Of a DNA stretch of 64,000 nt, positions 34,356 through 43,253 are shown piece after piece. Every line of letters begins with the position of its first letter. Position 1 is the stretch's first letter. The notes below the pieces were generated by a model that was not told where the DNA came from, made no database searches, and saw only the letters and a program-made list of their open reading frames with translations. This DNA comes from Hymenobacter sp. BT559 (GTDB lineage Bacteria > Bacteroidota > Bacteroidia > Cytophagales > Hymenobacteraceae), in contig NZ_JAGETY010000001.1 in NCBI RefSeq assembly GCF_017571525.1, positions 124,001 through 188,000 on the forward strand, in the 5' to 3' direction. A program made the position numbers and the translations under genes.

Positions 34356-35213
34356 TTAGAGCAGAGTAGTCCGCTCGGGCACCGTGCCATCGGGGCGGGC
34401 CCAGGGCTCCAGCGGAGCTAGCGGCAAGGCCAGCAGTTGAGCCACAGTCTGGCGGGCCGGGTCGGGGTAGGCCGGCACGCCGATGGTGAGAGCTTGCTGC
34501 GGCACATTCAGGCGCAGGGTGCGGTGCAGGTGGTCCCAGAGCGTGAGCACGACGCCAAAATTGCTTTGCGATTCGCGGTGCACCACCGAGTGGTGGATGC
34601 CGTGGGCGCGCGGGGTCACGACCAGCCGCACCAGCTGGCGCTCCAGGGCCAGCGGCAGCCGCCAATTGCTGTGGTGAAAGGCGGTGCCGGCTTCAAACAC
34701 CGCCTCGTAGGCCAGTACCGTGGCCGGCCGAATGCCCAGCAGCGCCGGCAGCCCCGCCCGGTACGGAATGCTGGCCAGCATCTCGCCAAAGTGAAACCGC
34801 CAGGCGGTGGTAATGTCCATGTCGAGGTCGTTGTGGTGCACGCGGTGCAGCCGCCACAGCAGCGGCGCGTGCAGCAGCCGGTGCCAGCTATAAGCCAGAT
34901 AATCAAGCACCAATAGTTCGAGGCCGAGGCGTAAAGGAGCCGGCAGGCGGGCTAGCTGCCTGGCCGGGTAGCGTGGCGCTGCCACCTGCGCCAGGCCCAC
35001 CATGGCGGGTAGCAGCGTGAGGCGGGCAGCGGGCAGCGAGGGGGCCGCCAGCAAGGCATTACGGCGCCAACGCTCGGGGCGCGGGCGGGTGCGCCGCCGC
35101 AGCGGGTGGCGGGCTTCGAGCAGCAAAAGCCCCAGGCCCACGAGGGCCAGAGCCGGCGCGGCCCAGCGGTCGAAGCGCTTGAGAAGAGGATGCGAAACCG
35201 GAAAAATCGGCAT
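34356..35213 (-). CDS. Sterol desaturase/fatty acid hydroxylase family protein
   Basis: This 285-residue integral membrane di-iron hydroxylase has the three histidine clusters WHRLLH, HRVHHND and the C-terminal HGIHH, with an extra HHSN. Its helices are near residues 15-35, 70-95 and 110-130. Family members hydroxylate or desaturate sterols, carotenoids and lipid tails. I start at ATG 35213 (MPIFPVSHPLLK); a longer in-frame start adds a leader overlapping the divergent glycosyltransferase promoter. It is divergent from a TIGR04283 glycosyltransferase, which makes a role in modifying a lipid of the arsenosugar region conceivable (inference). Confidence 0.88.
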   Translation of the reverse strand: MPIFPVSHPLLKRFDRWAAPALALVGLGLLLLEARHPLRRRTRPRPERWRRNALLAAPSLPAARLTLLPAMVGLAQVAAPRYPARQLARLPAPLRLGLELLVLDYLAYSWHRLLHAPLLWRLHRVHHNDLDMDITTAWRFHFGEMLASIPYRAGLPALLGIRPATVLAYEAVFEAGTAFHHSNWRLPLALERQLVRLVVTPRAHGIHHSVVHRESQSNFGVVLTLWDHLHRTLRLNVPQQALTIGVPAYPDPARQTVAQLLALPLAPLEPWARPDGTVPERTTLL

Positions 35214-35352
35214 GGAGGCTAGGTGCGTAAGTAAGAAAAAACAACGGGTAAGCAACGGCCGAGCGGCTTGCTTACGCAACGCCCCCCTGGCCCCGGCGTA
35301 CCTACTGGCGCCGGGCGGGCAACCAGTGTCGCCGGGGCTAGCGGCTATACGT

Positions 35353-36117
35353 ATGTTTTTTCCTTTGATGCTGACCGGCAGTGTAGCCAGTCCCAGCCAG
35401 CTGCCGGCTGCCGGACTGACAGTCAGCATCATCATTCCGACCTACAACGAGGCCGAGGCCATCGCGGACCTACTAAGCTACCTAGTGCAGGCCGCGGCCA
35501 GCGGGCCGGCCGTGGAAATCCTGGTTGTGGATGGGGGCAGCACCGACGGCACCGTGCAGCTGGCCAGTCAGGCCGGGGCTACGGTGCTTGCCAGCCCCCA
35601 TAAAGGCCGCGCCGCGCAGCTCAACTATGGCGCGCAGCAGGCAAGGGGCGAGGTGCTGTATTTTCTGCACGCTGACTCCTACCCGCCGCCCGGCTTTTTG
35701 GCCGATGTGCGGCAGGCCGTAGCGCAGGGCTCTGGGGCGGGCTGCTACCGGCTGGCCTTCGACCATCCGCACTGGTTTTTGCGGTTCAGCGCGTGGTGCA
35801 CCCGCCTGCCCCTGACAGCCGTGCGCTTTGGCGACCAAAGCTTATTTGTGCGCCGCGAGCTATTCGAGCGCCTGGGGGGCTACCGCGAGGACTTGCTGTT
35901 GATGGAAGACCAGGAAATAGTGGGTCGCCTGCGGGCGCGGGCGCCGTTTCGGCTGCTGCCCCGCGCCGTGACTACCTCAGCGCGCAAGTACTTGGTAAAC
36001 GGGGTTTTTCGGCTCCAAGGGATTTTCACGCTCATCGTACTACTCTATAAGATAGGCCTGTCGCAGCGGCGCCTGGTGCAGCTTTACCGCCGGCTCATTC
36101 GGCAGGGGAAGCTGTAG
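35353..36117 (+). CDS. TIGR04283 family arsenosugar-type glycosyltransferase, copy 1
   Basis: This GT2-fold enzyme of about 254 residues has an N-terminal SIIIPTYNEAEAIADLL, then EILVVDGGSTDGT (metal/nucleotide DGG), the GRAAQLNYGAQQARGEVLYFLHADS block diagnostic of TIGR04283, the FGDQSLFVRRELFERLGGY acceptor loop and MEDQEIVGRLR. The family name reflects its genomic association with arsenosugar genes; the acceptor has not been shown. The start could be ATG 35353 or 35368; both lie before the GT domain. A paralogue is at 50424-51113. It is followed after 63 bp by the TIGR04282 gene, its usual partner. Confidence 0.9.
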   Translation: MFFPLMLTGSVASPSQLPAAGLTVSIIIPTYNEAEAIADLLSYLVQAAASGPAVEILVVDGGSTDGTVQLASQAGATVLASPHKGRAAQLNYGAQQARGEVLYFLHADSYPPPGFLADVRQAVAQGSGAGCYRLAFDHPHWFLRFSAWCTRLPLTAVRFGDQSLFVRRELFERLGGYREDLLLMEDQEIVGRLRARAPFRLLPRAVTTSARKYLVNGVFRLQGIFTLIVLLYKIGLSQRRLVQLYRRLIRQGKL

Positions 36118-36180
36118 CGACAGTTTTGAGGAGGCAGGCCGTAGCTTGCCGCTCTTCTTTTGCTAGTAACCTATCTGCGT

Positions 36181-36813
36181 ATGTCCACCGCCCTACCCGC
36201 TGCTCACCTGTTAGTCTTTGCCCGCGAGCCGGAGCTGGGGCGCGTCAAAACCCGCCTGGCGGCGGGCATCGGCGCCGAGGCGGCCCTAGCCGTGTACCGC
36301 GAGCTGCTGGCCCTGACGGCGGCGGCCGTAACGGCGGCCCAGGTGCCCGCCACCGTTTGGCTGGCCGAGGCCCCGGCCGGGGCCGACCCGACCCAGCCCC
36401 GGCCCGAGTGGCCCGGCCTTCCCTGGCGCGTGCAGCCGGCCGCCGGCTCGCTGGGCGAGCGCATGGCGCAGGCCTTCGGTCAGGCATTTGCGGCGGGCGC
36501 GAGCCGGGTCGTCATCATTGGTACCGACTGCCCCGGCCTGAGTGCCGAGCTGCTACAGCAGGCTTTTGACCAGCTGCTAAGCCACGAGCTGGTGATAGGG
36601 CCGGCTGACGATGGCGGCTACTACCTATTGGGCATGAATAAGTTAGAAACCGAGCTATTCGCCAATAAAGACTGGAGCACGGCTACTGTGCTGCCCGATA
36701 CCCTAGCCGATGCCGCCCGCCTGGGCTTGCGCGTGGCGCAGCTACCTACCCTGCACGACGTGGACTCGGCCCAGGACCTGGCTCGCTGGCGCCACCCGGC
36801 CAGGGGCCAGTAG
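36181..36813 (+). CDS. TIGR04282 family arsenosugar-type glycosyltransferase (DUF2064)
   Basis: This 210-residue protein of the DUF2064/CofC-like nucleotidyltransferase fold has HLLVFAREPELGRVKTRLAAGIG (family N-terminus), VVIIGTDCPGLSAELLQQAF, the GPADDGGYYLLGM active loop and a C-terminal LPTLHDVDSAQDL. TIGR04282 genes normally lie next to TIGR04283 genes in arsenosugar loci, exactly as here. The ATG at 36181 opens the domain. Its last 68 bp overlap in antisense with the tail of the convergent GT-C gene. Confidence 0.9.
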   Translation: MSTALPAAHLLVFAREPELGRVKTRLAAGIGAEAALAVYRELLALTAAAVTAAQVPATVWLAEAPAGADPTQPRPEWPGLPWRVQPAAGSLGERMAQAFGQAFAAGASRVVIIGTDCPGLSAELLQQAFDQLLSHELVIGPADDGGYYLLGMNKLETELFANKDWSTATVLPDTLADAARLGLRVAQLPTLHDVDSAQDLARWRHPARGQ

Positions 36814-38164
36814 TAGCGCTTGGCCGCTGCCAGCGCCCCAGGTAGTACTCACCGATGGCCCAGGCCAGCACTACCCCGTACTCAAGGGTCAGTAGTACGC
36901 CACTCTCGGTGTAGGCTGAGGTGCGGTAAGCGGAGTAGGATAGCACGGCCAGCCCTGCCCACACTCGCGCATAGTGTAGCCGGGAAAAGCAACTTAGTGC
37001 CACCAGTGGCACCAGGTACCAGGGGTGCACAGTAGTAGCCAGCATAAAGTACCCGCTGAACGTGAGCAGCAGCCAATGCGGCAGCGCCGATAGCGCTGGC
37101 CGCCCGGCCCGCCGCGCTATCAGGAAAATCAGGCAGATGGTTGCCGCGCCTAGCAGTGGCCCTAGCCCACCCACTAGGTCGTAGCCCGTAAGCCATTTGC
37201 CCAGCGCCAGCAATACATAGAATACGCTGGCATTGAACTCAAAGCGTTGAAAATAAAGGCCGATACTCAAGCCAATATGCAGAAAGAGACGCCAGGAAAG
37301 AAAAGGCGCAAAAAGCACCCCTAGGCAACCTGTCAGCACACCTACAAACTGCCACAACCGGCGCGGGCTGAGGCACCGGGCCAGCAGCGGCAGCGCTAGC
37401 AATGGAAGCAGCTTGGTGGCCACGGCTAGGGCAAACGCCCCGGCAGCCAGGCGCAGCCTACGGCGGGCCAGCAGCGCCCCTGCCAGCAGCAGCAGGCAAA
37501 CGACTGCTCCCTCCATGTGCACATTGCCCACCACTTCGACTACCACTAGCGGGTGTAGCAGGTAGGCCAGGGCGCGGCGGGCGGGCCAGCCGGCGAGCGG
37601 CAGCAGCCACAGCAGTAGCACTGCCGCGCCCGCATCGGCCAACAGCAGCGCTAGGCGCACCACTATCAAAAAGCCAGTTTGGGAAGTGGGAAAAGCCTTC
37701 GTGGCGGCTCCATACAGCGCCTGGCATACGGGCGGGTACACCGAAAAGTAGGCTGGCGAGTTGAGGTGCGGCAGCAGGCGCCGCAGCTCAGGCATGGGCA
37801 GGGTAGCCGAGTCGGCGGGTGGCCAAGCCAGGAGCTGGCGGGGTGTTTCGGCAAAGGGATTGTGGCCGTGGCTAACCAGCAGCCCATCCCAGCGGAAGCG
37901 GTAAAAATCGTCGCTCAGCGCGGGAGTGGCCGGCAGCCAGAGCAGGCGAAACAGCAGCGCGGCCCCTAGCCCCCAGCGCAACGGCAACTGCGTGCGCAGC
38001 AGCCATACATAGGCTACACCCGCCACCGCCAGCAGCCCGAGCAGCTGCCCAAACTGCGGGCGCGGCGTAGCATAGGCTAGCCCCCAGTAGGCGGCCCCCG
38101 TCAGCAGGAGCGCCCCTAGTTGGCCCGCACGTAGCCAGGAGGCAGGAGATGGCGAAGTTGGCAA
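36746..38164 (-). CDS. GT-C membrane glycosyltransferase (polyprenyl-sugar dependent type)
   Basis: This 472-residue protein has about ten to twelve predicted helices. The first periplasmic loop holds SDDFYRFRWDGLLVSHGHNPF, the acidic-pair motif of GT-C mannosyltransferase-like enzymes (GT87/DUF2029 or PIG-M-like), which use lipid-phosphate sugars. The C-terminal tail is Gly/Pro-rich and overlaps the convergent TIGR04282 gene. It starts 15 bp after the polyprenyl-phosphate-sugar-synthase-like GT2 gene, so the two probably make and use one lipid-linked sugar. The acceptor is unknown. Confidence 0.82.
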   Translation of the reverse strand: MPTSPSPASWLRAGQLGALLLTGAAYWGLAYATPRPQFGQLLGLLAVAGVAYVWLLRTQLPLRWGLGAALLFRLLWLPATPALSDDFYRFRWDGLLVSHGHNPFAETPRQLLAWPPADSATLPMPELRRLLPHLNSPAYFSVYPPVCQALYGAATKAFPTSQTGFLIVVRLALLLADAGAAVLLLWLLPLAGWPARRALAYLLHPLVVVEVVGNVHMEGAVVCLLLLAGALLARRRLRLAAGAFALAVATKLLPLLALPLLARCLSPRRLWQFVGVLTGCLGVLFAPFLSWRLFLHIGLSIGLYFQRFEFNASVFYVLLALGKWLTGYDLVGGLGPLLGAATICLIFLIARRAGRPALSALPHWLLLTFSGYFMLATTVHPWYLVPLVALSCFSRLHYARVWAGLAVLSYSAYRTSAYTESGVLLTLEYGVVLAWAIGEYYLGRWQRPSATTGPWPGGASEPGPGPSPRRAG

Positions 38165-38179
38165 GAGGAAGCGCTGAAA

Positions 38180-38881
38180 TTACCAGTATTTAAAGATTGT
38201 CCACAGGATTTTATAGCCGGCCCCCACCGTGCCGCGCACCGTGCCCGACACCTTGCTCACGCCGATGCGGCGGCGGTAGCGCACGGGCACTTCGGCCACG
38301 CGCAAACCAAGCCGGGCAGCCTTTACCTGCATTTCGACCGTCCAGCCGTAGTTGGTGTCGGCCATGCCCAGGCGGGCCAGCGCGTCGGCCCTGATGGCCC
38401 GGAAGGGACCCAGGTCGGTGTGGGTGCCGCCGTAGCGCAGGCGCAATAAGCGCGACGCCAGCCAGTTGCCGAAGCGCTGCTGGGGCAGCAGGGCTCCGCG
38501 CTCGCGCTGGCCCAACGCCCGCGAGCCAATCACCATCTCGGCCTCACCTCTCAGGAGGGGGGCTAGCAGCGCGGGCATCTCTTCGGGAAAATCGGAATGG
38601 TCGCCGTCGAGAAACACAATAATTTCGGGCGTGCGGGCGGCGGGCTGAGCAGCATAGTAGGCTAGCCCAGCCAGGCAGGCCTGGCCGTAGCCGGGACGGG
38701 GCTCGGCCAGCACCGTGGCCCCGGCCGCGCGGGCAGCGGCGGCGGTGTTATCAGTTGAGGCATTGTCGACTACCACTACTTCCTGCACCAGGTTAGCCGG
38801 GATTTCACCCAGCACCAGCCCGATGGAGCGCTCCTCGTTGTGAGCCGGAATAAGCACGCCAATGCGTGGAAGAGTAGTCAA
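38180..38881 (-). CDS. GT2 glycosyltransferase, dolichyl/polyprenyl-phosphate mannose synthase-like
   Basis: This 233-residue single-domain GT2 has RIGVLIPAHNEERSIGLVL, EVVVVDNASTDNTAAAARA, the donor-metal motif FLDGDHSDFPEEMP, GSRALGQRERG and a C-terminal VPVRYRRRIGVSKVSGT (the DPM-type YRxRxGxSK motif). There is no C-terminal membrane pair, so it resembles the soluble DPM1 form. It is encoded immediately before the GT-C gene on the same strand and most likely supplies it with polyprenyl-phosphate sugar (inference from context). Confidence 0.9.
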   Translation of the reverse strand: MTTLPRIGVLIPAHNEERSIGLVLGEIPANLVQEVVVVDNASTDNTAAAARAAGATVLAEPRPGYGQACLAGLAYYAAQPAARTPEIIVFLDGDHSDFPEEMPALLAPLLRGEAEMVIGSRALGQRERGALLPQQRFGNWLASRLLRLRYGGTHTDLGPFRAIRADALARLGMADTNYGWTVEMQVKAARLGLRVAEVPVRYRRRIGVSKVSGTVRGTVGAGYKILWTIFKYW

Positions 38882-39010
38882 GGGGAGCAGCGAAGGGGGT
38901 TGCGGCTACAAAGAACGACCGGGGCCGCGCAATCGGGTAGCTGGGGTAGCTACGTAGGTGGTACCCCGGCCGGGTTGGCTAGCCCTGTTTTGGGCGTTCA
39001 TTTGCGACTT

Positions 39011-40348
39011 ATGCATCTCGTTATCATTGGCAACGGCATCACGGGCGTCACGGCGGCCATCACGGCACGGCGGCTCTCGCCCGAGGCCCGCATCACGCTG
39101 GTGTCGGCCGAAAGCGCCCACCACTACTCGCGGCCTGCCCTGATGTACTTGTACCTGGGGCACTTGCGCTACACTGACGTAAAGCCCTACGAAGACTGGT
39201 TCTGGCTTGAAAACCGCCTGGAGCTGGTGCACGCCGAAGCCACTGGCCTGGACACCGTCGCCCGTACCGTGCAGCTGGCCACCGGCCACGCCTTGGCCTA
39301 CGACTGCTTGCTGCTGGCTACGGGCTCGGTGGTGCGCACCGCTGGCTGGCCGGGCCAGCAGTTGCGCGGCGTGCAAGGCTTTTATGGCCTGCCCGACCTC
39401 GAAAGTATGAGTCGCACCACCCAAGGCATTCGCCACGCCGTGGTGGTGGGTGGGGGCCTAGTTGGCGTAGAGCTGGCCGAAATGCTGCACTCGCGGGGCA
39501 TAGCCGTGACGTGGCTGGTGCGGGAGGCGCGCTACTGGCAATCGGTGCTGCCGCCCGAAGAATCGGCGCTGCTGGCGGCGCACATCAAAAGCCACGACAT
39601 TAATTTCCAGGCAAATACCGAGCTACGTGAAGTGCTCGGCGATGCGCAAGGCTGCGCCCGCGCCATCGTCACGACCACCGGCCAAGAGCTGCCGGCCGAG
39701 TGGGTGGGCCTAGCCACCGGCGTGCAACCCAACCTGACGCTGGCCCGCGCCGCCGGCCTCGAAACCGACCGGGGCATTCTGGTCAATACCTTGCTCGAAA
39801 CCAGCGCGCCGGGCGTGTATGCCGCAGGCGACTGTGCCCAGCACCGCCAGCCCGCCCCCGGTGAGGTGGCCGTAGAGCAGCTCTGGTACACCGGCCGGAT
39901 GCAGGGCGAAACCGTGGCCCACACCATTTGCGGCCAGCCTACTCCCTACCAACGTGGTCAGTGGTTCAACTCGGCCAAGTTCTTTAACCTTGAATACCAG
40001 ACGTACGGCCGCGTGCCTGCCCAGCTCGCCGCCGACACGGCGAGTTTTTGCTGGCAGCATCCGGCAGGCAAGCACTTGCTGCGCATCAACTTTCGCCAGG
40101 CTAACCACGCCGTGACGGGCGTGAATGCCATTGGCTTGCGCCAGCGCCAGGATGTGTGGGAGCGCTGGCTACGCGAGCAAACCCCTATCAACGAAGTGCT
40201 TACCCAGCTGGCGGCCGCCAATTTTGATGCGGAGTTTTCGCGTCAGCACGAGCCGGCCATCCGGCGCGAGTTTGCCCGGCAGTTTCCTGACTTGCCAGTG
40301 GCTCCGGCTACCCGTCGGCGGGGCCTGTTCGGCGTGCGGCTAGGGTAG
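39011..40348 (+). CDS. NAD(P)/FAD-dependent oxidoreductase
   Basis: This 445-residue two-dinucleotide-domain flavoprotein has an FAD-binding LVIIGNGITGVTAAITARR at the N-terminus and an SRPALMYLYLG region. The second nucleotide fold is HAVVVGGGLVGVELAEMLHSRG and the FAD phosphate motif is GVYAAGDCAQH. It resembles nitrite-reductase/rubredoxin-reductase-like enzymes; no Cys-x4-Cys disulfide motif is visible, so it is not a typical thiol reductase. The ATG at 39011 starts the Rossmann fold. It is first in a plus-strand unit, with the membrane polyferredoxin 20 bp downstream suggesting that the two exchange electrons. Confidence 0.88.
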   Translation: MHLVIIGNGITGVTAAITARRLSPEARITLVSAESAHHYSRPALMYLYLGHLRYTDVKPYEDWFWLENRLELVHAEATGLDTVARTVQLATGHALAYDCLLLATGSVVRTAGWPGQQLRGVQGFYGLPDLESMSRTTQGIRHAVVVGGGLVGVELAEMLHSRGIAVTWLVREARYWQSVLPPEESALLAAHIKSHDINFQANTELREVLGDAQGCARAIVTTTGQELPAEWVGLATGVQPNLTLARAAGLETDRGILVNTLLETSAPGVYAAGDCAQHRQPAPGEVAVEQLWYTGRMQGETVAHTICGQPTPYQRGQWFNSAKFFNLEYQTYGRVPAQLAADTASFCWQHPAGKHLLRINFRQANHAVTGVNAIGLRQRQDVWERWLREQTPINEVLTQLAAANFDAEFSRQHEPAIRREFARQFPDLPVAPATRRRGLFGVRLG

Positions 40349-40368
40349 CTTTTTTACTACATTCAGTT

Positions 40369-41721
40369 ATGCAAGACGTTTCGATTTCCTCGCTAGCCCT
40401 GGCTCCTGCCCCTCCGGCCGCTAGCCCCCCTGGCGAGAAGCCAGCCCTGGCGGCAGTGGCTCTCGGCCTGCTGACGCTGCTGGCCGCTGCGGCCGATGCC
40501 GACGTGGCCCGCGCCCGGCTGAGCTTGTACTGTGCGCTTGCACTGCTGAGCGGTGGGGCGCTGGGCTGGGCCTGGCTAGCCTTCGGCAAGCGCGAGGCCG
40601 GCTGGCACCCGCACGACCTGTGGCGCCGGCCTAGCACCAGCCGGGGAGCCGTGGCCTGGGCCACCGGCGTGGCCCTAACGGGCTTCTACGTGGTGGTGTA
40701 TTGGTTTCCGTGGCTACTGACAAACCTAATTCGGGCGCTCGACCCGTTTAGCCAGTGGGCCCGCCACCGGGCAGCCGACCAGTGGTTTCTCTACGGCACG
40801 TTTTACACGATGGCGGTGCTGGTGATGGGCGGCCGGGCGCTGTGGAAATACCGTTTTTCGCGCTACCACCTGGCGCGCACCGCCTCGGTTATGTTCTTTC
40901 AACTGGGGTTTGGCTTTCTGCTGCCGGGGTTGCTGCTGGCGTTGCAGCGGCCCGAGTTCTACTTCACCTATTTCTGGCCGCTGAAGTACGACTACCTGTT
41001 TCCGGGCACCGTGAGCCAGCTGCTGCACAATGGCGGGCTGGGCGTGTTCATGGTATTTTGGGGAGCGGCGATGTCGTTTTTAGCTACGCCGGTGCTCACG
41101 TATTTCTTCGGCAAGCGCTGGTACTGCGCCTGGGTTTGCGGCTGCGGGGGCCTAGCCGAAACTGCCGGCGACGCCTACCGCCATCTCTCCGATAAAAGCC
41201 GGCAAGCGTGGCGCTGGGAAGTACGCCTGGTGTACCCCATTCTGGGGCTGATAACGCTGCTCACGGTGCTGCTGTGGCTAGGGGCATCGGGGGCGGTGCC
41301 AGCGCTGGGAGTGGTTACGGGGCCGCTGGGGCAGTTTTATGGCTTCGCGATTGGTAGCGTGTTTTCGGGTATCGTCGGGGTAGGGTTTTATCCGCTGCTG
41401 GGCTCGCGGGTGTGGTGCCGCTTTGGCTGCCCCATGGCCGCCTACCTGGGCCTGCTGCAAAAGCATTTCTCGCGCTTCCGTATCAGCACCAATGGCGGGC
41501 AGTGCATCTCGTGCGGCAACTGCTCGAATGCCTGCGAGATGGGCATCGATGTGAAGCAGTACGCCCAGCGGGGCGAACCCATTGTGCGAGCGGCCTGCGT
41601 GGGCTGCGGCCTCTGCGCCACGGCTTGCCCGCGCGGCGTGCTCAACCTCGAAAACGGCCCTAGGGAGGGGCGGCTCACGGGCTCGGCCTTCATTCACGCC
41701 GATTCGTTGCGAATTTTGTAA
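40369..41721 (+). CDS. Membrane-bound 4Fe-4S protein (NapH/CcoG-like polyferredoxin)
   Basis: This 450-residue protein has about six helices, then cytoplasmic iron-sulfur motifs. It contains YCAWVCGCGG and VWCRFGCPM (paired CxxxC/CxxxCP as in NapH/NosR), followed by two ferredoxin-type clusters, CISCGNCSNACEMG and CVGCGLCATACPRG. Such proteins pass electrons between the quinone pool and a soluble or periplasmic enzyme. Co-transcription with the FAD oxidoreductase suggests it is that enzyme's redox partner. The true electron acceptor is unknown. Confidence 0.88.
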   Translation: MQDVSISSLALAPAPPAASPPGEKPALAAVALGLLTLLAAAADADVARARLSLYCALALLSGGALGWAWLAFGKREAGWHPHDLWRRPSTSRGAVAWATGVALTGFYVVVYWFPWLLTNLIRALDPFSQWARHRAADQWFLYGTFYTMAVLVMGGRALWKYRFSRYHLARTASVMFFQLGFGFLLPGLLLALQRPEFYFTYFWPLKYDYLFPGTVSQLLHNGGLGVFMVFWGAAMSFLATPVLTYFFGKRWYCAWVCGCGGLAETAGDAYRHLSDKSRQAWRWEVRLVYPILGLITLLTVLLWLGASGAVPALGVVTGPLGQFYGFAIGSVFSGIVGVGFYPLLGSRVWCRFGCPMAAYLGLLQKHFSRFRISTNGGQCISCGNCSNACEMGIDVKQYAQRGEPIVRAACVGCGLCATACPRGVLNLENGPREGRLTGSAFIHADSLRIL

Positions 41722-41777
41722 GGCAAGGGCGTGCTGCCTATGGGGTGTCTTGGCCCTGCTCCACTTTCTCACCCCAC

Positions 41778-43217
41778 ATGCTTTTTCTTGAAACTGGGCT
41801 GGTTGTCCTCTACGGGCTGTGCCTGGTATTTATGCTGGGCTTTAGCCTCACGCAGTGGCAGCTGACGCGGCTGGCGCGCCGGGCTGTAATCGCCCCCGCG
41901 CCGCTCGCCCCGGCCGAGTGGCCGCTGGTAACGGTGCAGCTGCCGCTCTATAACGAGCCCAATGTGGTGGCCCGCCTCCTCGATGCCGTGGCCGCCCTCG
42001 ACTACCCGGCCGACCGCCTGCGCATCCAGGTGCTTGACGATTCGACCGACGAAACCGTGCCCCTAGCGGCCGCCCGCGTGGCGTACTATCAGGCCCGGGG
42101 CATTGGCATTAGCCACGTACGCCGCCCCAGCCGCCAGGGCTATAAAGCCGGGGCACTGGCCCACGGCCTGTCCCAGACCGACAGCGAGTTCATTGCCATC
42201 TTCGATGCTGACTTTCTGCCCGAGCCCGACTTTCTGCGGCGCGTACTGCCGTATTTCGACAGCCCCGACATTGGGATGGTGCAAACCCGCTGGGGTCACC
42301 TCAACGAGGACGCTTCGCTGCTCACGCGCCTGCAGGCATTTGGGCTGAACGCGCATTTTCTGGTGGAGCAGGTGGGCCGGCAGGCGGGCGGACACTTCCT
42401 CAATTTCAACGGCACGGGTGGCGTGTGGCGCCGCGCTTGCATCGAAGACGCCGGCGGCTGGCACGCCGACACCCTCACCGAAGACCTCGACCTCAGCTAC
42501 CGCGCCCAGCTGCGCGGCTGGCGCTTCCGGTACCTGCCGCAGGTAGTAGCTCCGGCCGAACTGCCAGCCCGCCTAGGGGCACTTCAATCGCAGCAGTACC
42601 GCTGGAACAAGGGCGCCGCCGAAACCGCCCGTAAGCACCTCGGCCGGGTGTGGCGGGCCCCTGGCCTGCCCCTAGCCACCAAGTGGCACGCCACGTTTCA
42701 CCTGCTCAATAGCTCGGTGTTTGCCGTAATTCTGCTCATGGCGCTGCTGAGTGTGCCCTTGGTATTTGTGCGGGCGCAGCGCCCCGAGTTTCGGCCGGTG
42801 TTTCGGCTAGCCTCGGTTTTTGTGCTCACCCTGCTGCCGCTTACCGCTTATTACTACGGGGCTTGGCGGCGGAGCGCACAGCCGGCGGGGCGGTGGTTTG
42901 CGCCCACTTTCGTGCTGTTTATAGCGTTGTCAATGGGCTTGGCGCTGCACAATGCCCGGGCCGTCGGGCAGGGCTGGCTACGCCGGGCGTCGCCTTTTGT
43001 GCGCACGCCCAAGGTGGGCACAACCGGAGCTTCTACTGCCACTAGCACGCCAGCCAGCCCCTGGCCACTGGCCGAGGGGCTGCTAACGCTCTACTTTGCG
43101 GCGGGGCTAGCGGCCGGAGTTTATTATGGCGACTATGGGCTGCTGCCGTTTCAGGGGCTGCTGGTGGTGGGCTTTGGCACTCTCACGGGCTATGCCTGGG
43201 GGCAGCGTCTTAGCTAA
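41778..43217 (+). CDS. Cellulose-synthase-like GT2 membrane glycosyltransferase
   Basis: This 479-residue processive-type GT2 has one N-terminal helix. The catalytic domain follows: LVTVQLPLYNEPNVVARLLDAV, the LDDSTDET pair, IAIFDADFLPEPDFLR (DxD), TEDLDLSYRAQLRGWR (general base TED) and QQYRWNKG (QxxRW acceptor motif). Four C-terminal helices follow. It resembles CESA_CaSu/GlcNAc- or glucosyl-ceramide-synthase-like enzymes that build glycolipids or polysaccharides. I start at ATG 41778. There is no PilZ or partner subunit nearby, so a glycolipid product is more likely than cellulose. Confidence 0.88.
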   Translation: MLFLETGLVVLYGLCLVFMLGFSLTQWQLTRLARRAVIAPAPLAPAEWPLVTVQLPLYNEPNVVARLLDAVAALDYPADRLRIQVLDDSTDETVPLAAARVAYYQARGIGISHVRRPSRQGYKAGALAHGLSQTDSEFIAIFDADFLPEPDFLRRVLPYFDSPDIGMVQTRWGHLNEDASLLTRLQAFGLNAHFLVEQVGRQAGGHFLNFNGTGGVWRRACIEDAGGWHADTLTEDLDLSYRAQLRGWRFRYLPQVVAPAELPARLGALQSQQYRWNKGAAETARKHLGRVWRAPGLPLATKWHATFHLLNSSVFAVILLMALLSVPLVFVRAQRPEFRPVFRLASVFVLTLLPLTAYYYGAWRRSAQPAGRWFAPTFVLFIALSMGLALHNARAVGQGWLRRASPFVRTPKVGTTGASTATSTPASPWPLAEGLLTLYFAAGLAAGVYYGDYGLLPFQGLLVVGFGTLTGYAWGQRLS

Positions 43218-43253
43218 GGAACCGGCCAGCCGCTTTCCCGCGTATCTATTGCC

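Noticed and set aside
25464..34356. The metal-efflux block after tRNA-Val as a complete integrative element
   Set aside because: No integrase, no repeat of the tRNA 3' end near 34.3 kb, and CTAG-rich codon use matches the neighbours. Only the PAP2 relic hints at past rearrangement.
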